A stretch of DNA of 64,000 nucleotides. It comes from Hymenochaete sp. R1 (lineage: Eukaryota > Basidiomycota > Agaricomycetes > Hymenochaetales > Hymenochaetaceae). Position 1 is the stretch's first letter. The number at the start of each line of letters is the position of its first letter. The stretch spans positions 58,450-122,449 of the forward strand of contig JAFREE010000070.1 in assembly GCA_019400425.1 (NCBI GenBank), given 5' to 3'. The notes under the pieces are model-generated. The model was not told where the DNA came from and did no database searches. It worked only from the letters and a program-made list of their open reading frames with translations. The position numbers and the translations under genes are program-made. This document shows, piece by piece, positions 10,564-20,080 of this stretch.

Positions 10564-12010
10564 CTGCATGCTTTGGTTCTGGCCCTCTTGCCTGTGCTTC
10601 CAGGATCAAAAGCACATAACGATACCTTTAATTGGACTTCGGTACGTAGTCTTTCCGAAGCGGTGGGCAAATATTGCTTTGATAATGTCTCAGGCCGGGC
10701 TCACGCATCTTGTAGGTATCCCCATCGACTAGCTTCAGTATTGGGGGGTATCATAAGTATAGGGTCACCACTCAAGCTGTCAATATCAATCTGAACAAGC
10801 TATCGTGGATATGGGGCGGTATTGGGCGCTACGTGAATTATTCTTTGTTCGTGGGAGAGCTCTTCAATTTATAGGCGGCCTTTATATTCACAGCTTTGTT
10901 TCCGGACAAAGTAGGACGGCTCGTCTTGGATGGCGTTGAGGATGCAGAGGCATATTACGTAGGTACGTCTCTACCCCTTTTATGCCCTTCTATGAAAATT
11001 CAGGAACGCAATTGACCTCGTGGAAAGGAAACTGGTCGAGTAACTTGCAGGATATCGACCACTGGCAGACGCTCACGAACATCTACGACGCATGTGTCGG
11101 AGCAGTTCCAGAAGCATGCCCTCTTTACGAAGACTCGACAGATAAATTCCGTTCCCGAGTCAACGTACTCATCGACAATGACCACCTTGGCCCCATACCC
11201 GTTTACACCGGCGACCAGTCCCAGTCTCAGCCCCCAGCATCGTTTTCGACGGTAGACGACACGTCCTTTAAACTACAGTTTCTCCAAATACTCTATACGC
11301 CATACGTCGCCGCATCCCCATTCCTCTTGGCGTACTCATCGCGACCCGATCCCCACACAAGATCGCTGCCTGCACCTCCGCCCGCCCCGTAAGATACAGC
11401 TGCATCGAACTCGCGCTGCATTCCAAAAGCTCGTCGTAAGACTCCTCGGCCGAGTTCGCGTAAATTGAACTCGAGTCGCCCCTTTTCAAAGCAGCGAGCG
11501 CCGAGTGAGGAGGTACGCGAGGAGTACGGGAGTATGCTTGGGTATTCGACGGATTGGGCGGGGCGTGGTATAATGTCTTTAGTGCATCTTGCCCGTACGT
11601 GTTTGTTTTTTGCTTTGGGGAGACTTGAGTTCTGGGTATGAAGTTTTGACGTCTAAGTATAGGTTCGCAAAGGCTGGAGTATCCTTGGTGTGGACCTACT
11701 CAATGGTGAGAGACATATCATGTCTGATTTGAAGTCTGGACGGTGCACTTATTGTAGACATGCACACAGGAACTTTCGTGCAGTACACGAGTCACCCAGT
11801 GATGTTTATTGGCAACACCGCCGGTCAGTCCTTCTAGTCATATCTTCGATAGCTTTGTTTAATTGGGCAAGTCTTATAGATTCTGTAACACCCCTTGCTA
11901 TGTAAGTCGACTTCTATTGTACATTTTTTTCGGCTCCCGACAATTAGACAGCTTGCAGTGCACATAAAATGTCAACAAGGTTTGCAGCAGAATTCAATCG
12001 GAGTAAGCCG
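10564..12010 (+). pseudogene. Decayed tripeptidyl-aminopeptidase-like hydrolase (peptidase S33 type)
   Basis: Homologous pieces of the intact gene at 55467-57973 occur in order on the plus strand. They are a signal-peptide-like start ending in DATFNWTS-like sequence (about 10570-10640, no in-frame ATG), FPDKVGRLVLDGVEDAEAYY (about 10895-10960), the NWSSNLQD to YEDSTDKFRSR to IPVYTG block (11030-11320), VREEYGSMLGYSTDWAG (about 11508-11560), GWSILGVD (about 11665), GTFVQYTSHPVMFIGN (about 11770-11822) and DSVTPLAM (about 11880-11902). Missing are the oxyanion GGPG region and the GISYG nucleophile region. One base is lost after DWAG relative to the intact homologue, shifting frame. Segment 11326-11504 is inverted (see separate entry). 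The gene cannot encode an active hydrolase. Confidence 0.8.
11326..11504 (-). other. Short inverted segment inside the hydrolase pseudogene
   Basis: The plus strand stops matching the intact homologue after ...LYTPYVAASPFL (about 11325) and resumes at VREEYGSML (about 11508). The missing piece is present on the minus strand of exactly this interval: it reads SALAALKRGDSSSIYANSAE, then ESYDELLECSA, then EVQAAILCGD, matching LAALENGDPSLLYANSAE and EVQTAISCGD of the intact gene. The simplest reading is an in-place inversion of about 180 bp. Breakpoints are approximate. Weakly similar inverted words (CCTCTTGGCG and CGCCGAGTGAGG) lie at the edges. Confidence 0.75.
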
Positions 12011-13170
12011 AGCCATTCCTCCACGCCCATGCGTAACCCTAAACCCGCACACCGATGCATTTCCTTCTCTTAGTTTCCCGACCAGCTTTCCCGACAACCA
12101 GCTTCAATCTCATCGATTACCCGCCTGTCTCAGGTGATGACCGGTGCGCGCTGACAATCTTGAGCGTCTCGATCAGACGTTATTCTACGCTGAAGCGGAT
12201 GGATCAAGCTTGACGTGCGATGGTATTTCAGCCAAGAAGATCGTGAGTACTTACTCGGACTGCCGATTACACTAAACGAAACATTCTTTGTAGAAATACC
12301 AATTTCGCAATTCAACTTTTTACTCTTTCGTCGACCAGCTCAATTCAGCCGACATGCCTTCTTTCGACCCGCCTTGTATTCGCGCTGTGAGGGCAGATAT
12401 GATGGAATTCAAGGGGACTATTCTGCTATTCGAGAACTACGCGCCGGAAGGAGCGTCTTAATAATCGGATGCACATCACTGCTATCTTTTACGTGCGGAA
12501 GGTTATTACTAAATAGCGCTCGCCGAGGGTTCCATACTCTTTAATACCGGTACTTTTCTGCACGTGTATTTCTAGCTACATCTTGGAGTTCATACATTTC
12601 GTCGTACGTGTCTGTTGTATTGTTTTACCATGATCGACTGATGTGTCTTATAGTTTGAATCAGCATTCCGACGGATGTGTGATGCGTGCATTAAGAACCC
12701 GCCGTGATTCTTTTTTAAATTTAATGCATGCTAACAATTGTCTACGGAAGTTATATTCTCGATGAAAGGTATGGAACGGACAGATAAGTGTTCATAGAAT
12801 GAACTCGATCAGAGGTATGTGTTCTCCTCGCATCGTTAGATGATTTAAAAGTCTTGGGGGCGCTGGTATGCCTGAATAAAACGAATGAGAGCAATGGAAG
12901 TGGCAGACATTCACGTAAATATGATACAAAGATGTATCTTTTTAAGAAACCGCCGTGCCTATACACCTATCCGACCACGTTACAGGATCTGTTGCAAGTC
13001 GATCCCCCCCGGTCGGCCGAGTATTCTTCGTGGCTGATGATCATCATTGCTGAAGCTAATGTTCGGGCATCATTGAGTAGATACGACTACTGTTCGCTTG
13101 ATCACTCGGATCGCACATATGCTTAAAGATATCGATGTCGATATTCAAAAAGCCAATACTTCCGTAATGG
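12011..13170. other. Spacer between hydrolase pseudogene and DUF6533-like copy B
   Basis: No gene could be supported. Short open frames on both strands have no splice-consistent extension and no family resemblance. The first 100 bases may be decayed last-exon sequence of the hydrolase. Confidence 0.35.
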
Positions 13171-13180
13171 TATATAATAA
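13171..13180 (+). promoter_or_regulatory. TATA box of DUF6533-like copy B
   Basis: TATATAATAA lies 35 nt upstream of the ATG at 13215, placing the transcription start very close to the start codon. Confidence 0.45.
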
Positions 13181-13214
13181 CACGCTACTAAATTTCAGCC
13201 TACCAACACCTTTC

Positions 13215-15005
13215 ATGTCATTCAGCATACCCATTATCATTCGCAACGTCGCTGAAATTGTTCCTCCAGATGAGTCACCAGGATGGGTAAAACAGAATGC
13301 CGTTCTAGGATACCTTTATACTGTAGTAGCATCTGTTTTGATATACGATTCTTGTGAGTACGATTTTCTCTGGCAACGACCCGAAGATTATCTAATACGT
13401 TGTAGTATGCACCTTTGATAAAGAAGTATGTGAAGTTTAAGTCGCCCGTATGCTGATTCGCTAATCTGTTTCTTGTCATTCAGGTCAAGTACTTTTGGGC
13501 GAGTTCTTGTGCATTTCTGTTACCTTATGCATCGCTGACAAAATGAGGAATAGTTCGCTCCTTACAACCTTACTCGTGCCGTATTCTTTCTGGTGAGAAA
13601 TTCAGCAACATATTATTTTACTTTGTCGCTTAAAGCGACACAGAATCGTTATGTTGGAATCGTGGGCTCAACAATACGAATATTTGGTACGTCTGGTCGG
13701 AAAATAGACTTCTGGTGCTTCTGACCCAATGGCTCCCAGAAAGTTCCTTTGGTCAAACTCTTTTTGAGTACGTGTCCTATATCCCAAATTTGAGGAGTCT
13801 TACGTCAGCTTCTAGGTGTGAGTTCTACAGCACCGAACAATTCCGGGCCCAGATGACATACATGTTCTCTCAAGGTAAATTATATGCATGGCTATCCAGT
13901 CTCTCATGTGAGTGAAAGCTGTAACTTTCTTCCTCCTAGTTTGCACATTGAACGGGGCGCTAGATTGGATCACTATATTTTCTATCGACTGTAAGACTTC
14001 AGACGATATTACAATATGCAGTTAACCGACTAGAGCAGATGTATTGACCGTGAGGGTCCTGGCGTTGCATCAAAATGGTAACTTCGTTTTTTATTGCATA
14101 TCAACTATTTAATTTAAGTGAAATAGGGAGGAAACTTTCAATTACCCTCTATGTCCTTCTGGGGCTTGAAGCTGCTGTAAAATTAAGTTTGATGATTTAC
14201 ACTGTTCTTGTCGAAGACAGTGAGTGTCCATCCTTCAGTGCCTTTTCCCTTACTCCCTTTTCTTGTGTGTTTATAGATTTTCTCCTCCTAATCACATCCA
14301 GTTATAATTACCGGTCTCGCAATTGACACGACGGTCTGCGCCGTTAATACTATCCCACCATTGTTGTTTTTTGTAGTCGACTGGTACGTCAACATGTTCA
14401 GTAATTTTTATGCTACTAAATTGCTTTCATAGGGGTACTCCTCTCGCTTATGGCCTACTACTTTTGATTCTAGCCCTAAGCAAAGCGGTGGAGTACTGGA
14501 GACTAAGGAGACTTCACGGGTCGCGGCTTTTCAAAGTCCTCATTACAGACCAGGTTATGTACTTTGCTGCGTGAGATCATATCACTTTCTTTGTTGCGCT
14601 GATCTCATACTCGACAAAGGGTAATAATAAGTTCGGTTTTCACAATAATAAGCGACGCGAACGTTTACCCGCGCGTCACGGTTCAAAACATTTTATTGGC
14701 AGTGGGAAATCCTACGCTTCTTTGTATTTTAGGTAGCCGAATGTTTTTCAACTTGAAAGAAGCAGGAGAGGCTGGCATCAACGAAGGAACGAACATTGAC
14801 TCCTATCATTTAAGCATCGGCAGTATTCATTTTGACGAGTCTCACGTCGAAGGCAATCAGTGAGTGCACAGTATGTACACTATGACTGATGGTTGACGTG
14901 CACGAAAGTTTCAATAGCAGTCGCTCGCGGCCAATGGGAGACGAATCTACTTGTGTTGGATCTTTGACGGGTGTATCCATTGCAGTCCCCTCCGAAGACG
15001 TCTAA
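13215..15005 (+). CDS. DUF6533-like multi-pass membrane protein, copy B
   Basis: Exon 1 (13215-13353) reads MSFSIPIIIRNVAE, PPDE..GWVK, GYLYTVVASVLIYDS. Exon 2 (13406-13425) gives CTFDKE and exon 3 (13484-13498) VKYFW. Exon 4 starts at 13554 with FAPYNLTRAVFFL and runs to TQNRYVGIVGS. Later exons keep ECEFY, GKLYAWLSSLS, D-LTVRVLALHQNG, LYVLLGLEAAVK, WGTPLAYGLLLL, KAVEYWR, DQVMYFA and VGNPTLLCILGSRMFFNLKEAGEAG. The apparent stop after HVEGNQ is a donor (CA-GTGAGT), and the last exon ends GSLTGVSIAVPSEDV at the TAA 15003-15005. All landmark exons remain in frame, making B the cleanest plus-strand copy. Intron 3 starts GCGAGT (13499), a GC donor. It is a predicted seven-helix membrane protein of unknown function. 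Confidence 0.75.
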
Positions 15006-16615
15006 CGCGCTCAAACCGGCGCCTTGAGTCACAAGCTGACGAAAGCGAAAGGGTTTTCAGGTTCATCGAGCCTCTGAATGCATCGGATCTTGAAGCATTT
15101 AATATTTACTTTCCGCTTTCTCCATGTTGGTCTGCACTTTCACACCTTTAATTTATGAGTAGCATGGATCGCTACCGTGACGTGACCAGATGTTTGGATA
15201 TTATTTATAACCATGATACGGTACCATCGCATGTCCGATCGGAATCAAGTCTATTTATTTTGCTTTCTTGTTCAAAGCATAACCCGAGTAGATTTCAGAG
15301 AGAAGAGCCCCGCTTTCCTGCATCTCAGCCTTTATCATTTTCACATAGATACTTGCGTTCAACTTGATATAAGTCGGTGGGGAATATTCATGTGTGTGAT
15401 GTGAGTGTTCTCGACTATGTAGTTCCTTCCGAGTACTCTTTTTGACTTGAACTTGAAGCGCCGAGTACGGCGCGTCGATCGATCGTCCCGACGGCTCCCC
15501 AGCCGGAAAGTGAGTCCGCGGAGACAAGTCTGACGACAATGTCGCCCGCGACTTTCCAACTCATCATGCACACCCAACAAGCGGTCAATATCTGTTCCCT
15601 TGTATCCATCCGCATAGATATCGTCAATGATAGCGTCGCTCGTTCTAAAAGATTTGAACTCCAATCCGGTGTCTTCATGGTGACCTGTTTATTTCGATAC
15701 ACCTGGATCTAGGGCACCATCATTCAAGTTCGAGTTCAAGTTGAAGACGCTGTTAAGATTATCACCGATTCTACGCTTCTCGGAAGTCAGATGCAATCGA
15801 CAAGGAGCTCAAAGAACTTCCATAAAAATGCAGAAGAGAGTTACGAGGGCCGAACTCGAACGACTTCCCGACGAGGCGAGCTCGCACTTGAGGTGCCTCG
15901 TTCGATAATCATCTCTTTCTTCTACCCAAACACCGAGCTATTCTTAATCAAAGCTGCCAACTATTCAGAGGGAATGGATGGGCTGTGAGTATATCTGTGC
16001 TTGTTATCGCGTCTTCCTGGCCACCTGCTTACGACAGTATCATTTGGCAAACTTACCGCTATCGCACATAGGCTCGCTTGATCGGTCGATCTTATAGGGA
16101 ATCACAGGAGACATAACACAATAAGATGGTTGGACATAATTGGAACGGGGTGTAATAGTTATTGATTCTATGTTTTCGGATTTATTGTGTTGACGGATTT
16201 GGAAATATATCCTTACTTTGGCAGGAGGATAAGAATATGTTTCCAAATTTCGTCTGCCTCACAGATCTTGAAACATAGAATCAATAAGTATTAGTGTTCA
16301 AGTCAAATATGTTCACCCATCTTATGGTAATATGTCTGCTGTGAATGTTCATTAGTCGTTCAGGGATTCAGCTGTTTTCCCGCATTTAACATTGCTCAGA
16401 TGCTTCTCGTTGAACAAATCAGGCACAGAATAACGTGAAAGAACGGTGCGAGTATGCGATGGTCAATATCATCGGAGTCGTTCAGGTTGCTCGGCCCGTT
16501 TCACACAGCTATTCGTCCCAACCTCAGTCCATCATTCTCCGGCCTTGACGGTGACTACATATCGCAAAGCCGAGGCAAAAGAGCTAGTACATGCTGATTG
16601 AAATGGTCGCAGCAG
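15006..16615. other. Spacer between copies B and C, no supported gene
   Basis: No gene seen. A short open frame at about 15791-15988 and minus-strand frames at 15360-15700 have faint word-level similarity to the hydrolase pseudogene (WSSNL, NAEESY), too weak to call. An inverted repeat at 16152-16293 is listed separately. Confidence 0.3.
16152..16293. repeat. Small inverted repeat, about 24-bp arms
   Basis: TAATAGTTATTGATTCTATG at about 16152-16172 is mirrored by CATAGAATCAATAAGTATTA at about 16273-16293 with one mismatch. About 100 bases of AT-rich sequence lie between. It could be a foldback remnant of a small transposable element. No coding content. Confidence 0.55.
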
Positions 16616-16624
16616 TATAAAATA
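16616..16624 (+). promoter_or_regulatory. TATA box of DUF6533-like copy C
   Basis: TATAAAATA lies 46 nt before the ATG at 16662. Confidence 0.45.
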
Positions 16625-16661
16625 CCACTCTGCTGGATGCTCGCTCTCACTCACCTTTGCT

Positions 16662-18448
16662 ATGTCATTTGCCACCACCATCAGCCTTCGCGAGGTTGCC
16701 TTCACCGTACACCCGGACGAGGTGTCTGGATGGGTAAAAGGAAATGTCATTAATGTATACCTTTACACTGTGGCAGCATCAGTTTTAATTTATGATTCTC
16801 GTGAGTGAACTTACTCCTTTAATATTCAATTCATTCTAATTTTTTGTCTCAGTATGCACATTTGATAAAGAGGCATGTAACAATAATTCGCCCACATTTC
16901 TGTGCTGATCTCTTCTACAATTTTTGTCAGGTTAAGTACTTCTGGGTTAGTTGCTCCGGTCCTGATCGCTGTGCGTCCATATAAACAGTCTTCAGTAGTT
17001 TGGCCCCTTTCACATCACGAGGATACTTTACTTTTTGGTGAGTTCTTCGAAAATACGTACTTTCGCTTCAAGCTGAGTATGACGCAGAATCGTTATGTTG
17101 GTATAGTCGGCTCAATATCGGCCGTAGTACTCGGTATGTCAGACCAATTTCTTTTTATTAAAAAAAACAGTACAGTCTGAGTAAATGAATCTCAATAGAA
17201 GCCTCTTATGATTCGACACAATTTGAGTGCGTATCATACAACGCAACGAAATCTATTTCCGAAGTCCACTGACTGTCCTCAGATGTGCGCTATTCACTAT
17301 GCATAGTTTAGGGGTCGAATAACATTTGCGCTTCAGGTAAACTGTACTCGTGGGTACCCGACATCTCATGTGAGCGAAAATGAAAGTCCTTTCTGATTGT
17401 AAACTGATATCATCCCCAGACTCGGTCATTATCATCACAATTGACTGTGAGGTTCCTGACAATGTTCCCATATTGCCCTGATAGACTTGACCAGATGTTT
17501 TGACTATCCGGGTACTGGCTTTGTATCAAAAGGGTGGGCCTTCTCGCCTTCTCGCCTTTGGTGACTTTTTTCATGAATAAATTAGAGAAGAAAATTTCGA
17601 TCGCTCTTTATAGCCTGCTAGGTCTTGAAGCTATTGCAAAAGTTTCTATGATGATTTACGGCGATTCTACTCAGACTAGTGAGTGCAATACCTTTTTTTT
17701 AAAAAAAGAAATTGCTTCTATTAATTGATTGTAGTTGAAATCGCTGGTCTGGCAAGGAACTTCACCTCTTGCGCTACGGTACATCCTGACATGTTATTAC
17801 TATCCACTCTTGACTGGTACGCTACTGATTTCGCTTGTGGTGGGCTTCGTATTACTTATTTGACTTTACAGGGGATTCCCTCTCGCATTTGGACTGGTGA
17901 TCTTGGTTTTGGCCCTGATCAAAGCCGTTGAGTACTGGCGAATGAAAACCTTACAGAAGTCCCGACTTGTCAAGGCTCTTGTAGCGGATCAGATTATGTA
18001 TTTTACTGCGTAAGTCCTCCTTACTGTCTCTGCTAGTCGAATCTGATGATGAGAACAGGGTCCTAGTAAACACCAGTTTTGCAATTCTGGATGATGTGTT
18101 CCCATCGTCACATATTACAGGGCAAAGTCTATTAACGGGCGTGGGTAATCCGACTCTTCTTTGTCTCCTTGGAAGCCGAATGTTCTTCAATCTAAAGGAG
18201 GCGGGGGAGGCGGCGGTTGACGAGGGGACAATTGCCAGTCTTCGTACGGACCATCCTACCTTTAGCGATGTTTATTTTGACGAGACTAACAATGAAGCTG
18301 ATCAGTGAGTAGTGCATTCAAACATCCTTCTATAGTCCGTTTTCAAATAAGCTTCGATAGCAGCGGCGTCCAGTTAATCAGAGGAAAACTCGTTGATATT
18401 GGATCCTTGACGGATACATCCATCGCAAGTGCTTCCGAAGAAGTCTGA
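16662..18448 (+). pseudogene. DUF6533-like membrane protein, copy C, frame apparently disrupted
   Basis: The family backbone is present: MSFATTISLREVAF, HPDEVSGWVK, YLYTVAASVLIYDS, CTFDKE, VKYFW, FGPFHITRILYFL, TQNRYVGIVGS, GKLYSW, D-LTIRVLALYQKG, LYSLLGLEAIAK, WGFPLAFGLVILVLALIKAVEYWR, DQIMYFT, GVGNPTLLCLLGSRMFFNLKEAGEA. The last exon ends GSLTDTSIASASEEV (TGA 18446-18448). Two problems argue for decay. After ITRILYFLV the frame must shift (near 17045-17060) to reach the TYFRFKLSMTQNRY segment that is continuous in copy B. The stretch before GKLYSW (about 17285-17330) also contains stops in the frame needed. Intron 2 starts GCATGT (16873) where copy B has GTATGT. Undetected micro-exons could rescue it, so pseudogene status is likely but not certain. 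Confidence 0.55.
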
Positions 18449-20080
18449 AAAGGCTCTCGCAGTAATCCTTGAGTTAGCGATAGCTTTTCCGGTTGCACGT
18501 TCCTGGAATATTTCAGCATTACCTCTCCTTTTAGACTGCGCTTACACTCCTTTTATTTATGAGCAGTATGTGCTCCAGACCTGTCACCCATCCGGATAGT
18601 GTTCAAGTTTATAGGCGAGGTACAGCTCTGGCATGTATGTACGTCTGGGATCGGGTTCAAATTTATGTAGACTTTGCGCCCTGGTCTGGCGCATGGATCC
18701 GGACAGCTGCAAGTGAAGAACCTGGAAGCTATCGGTAGCCTATCACTCGGAGACTACAATACGGAGTAAGACTCGAAGTCGCGCCTCTGATGATTCTGAG
18801 AGGAGGTGAAAGCGGCATGGAAAGTATGTCTATAAGAAGAACAGCTTTGTGATTCCGTTCGCATTTACCTCTCCTTACTCGATTTCACAACAGCACTGCA
18901 TCACGACTCCCGCACGCCACGTTCCTCGTTATTTCGACTCCCACCATCAATCTTCTGGATATCCTTCTTATCACATATCATATCACGTTGCAAACATTTG
19001 CAATCCACGACGCACACTAGGCCCAAATCAATCCTTTTTTGCGTATCCTATGCACATTAATGATGCCCTATCGTTGTTGCGGTACCTCAGAGTCTGCTTG
19101 TTCATTGGAATGACTTCTATGAGGGTTGTTTCTGAGCAGAAGGAGATTCTCCATTATTCTAGCATCTCTGAGTCACTTTTGTTCGATTGTTGCCAGTATA
19201 TAATATTTAAAGTTGAGGTAGAAGAAGGCTGGCTATGGTGATGAATTTGTCCGGGCCAGCGGCTTTGGCTAGCGAGGAGGATTTCATTTGGTCGCGCGAC
19301 TCTGCTTCACACCATCAACTTGATCATGGTTGCCACGACCTCTTCAACACTTTTAAGCATGGCATCACCATGGTTTCTGAACTGATATGATACAGACACA
19401 GACACAAAAGAGCTGGACCTTGGTCCGTCAAGGCATGAGGGGACACGATGGCCCGAAGGACAGCGGACACGCACATCTCATTTCATAGCTCTGGGGCGAA
19501 CACGTGTAGACGGCATGGCCTCTACCTCTACTTTATCCAATGCACTCTTTGGCCCACTGGCGGCCACGAAATCACCGATTGTGATAATTGTCCCCGTTGC
19601 CGTTCCGATTGGAGCGTGCAGCCCGAGCACATTGGCCATAGCGCATTGCCAACATGTACGTATACATGAGCTAAACATGTAATCGTCCCGGCACACTTCA
19701 CCGCTGGAGACACGATGCTTCCTGGAGGTGGATGGTGTATGCATGGCTACTGCACCTGATACGCGCTGTCGTGCTGTCGTTCTGTGTGAAGTGAAGTAAG
19801 AAGGCCTGGTGGGGTGGGGTCTTCTCTGACTGAGTTCAAATGCGCTGGTTGTTTTTGTGAGCTTCTTCACTTTTTCTTTACTTGACCGCCATCTGTCCCG
19901 CCTTCCTCGTTTCGACCCGTCTACTCGTAGAGCTCTGATTCTCGGGTCGTCGTTGACTTCAGCTCATTTCTGCTATCTGTTTCTTCTCATTCTCATATCA
20001 AAACATCTTAAATATTTACAGTCTCTTTCCTTCTTCAAATTTCCCCTTCTTCGATACAGTGACGGAGCGTGAACGGAATC
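18449..20080. other. Gene-free stretch
   Basis: No gene supported. About 19290-19415 is the second member of the diverged dispersed repeat seen at about 9795-9960. The last 200 bases are pyrimidine-rich and fit the promoter and 5' UTR of the following gene. Confidence 0.35.

Noticed and set aside
15360..15990. Second remnant of the TAP-like hydrolase between copies B and C (words WSSNL and NAEESY)
   Set aside because: Only isolated words match; order, strand and flanking residues do not.
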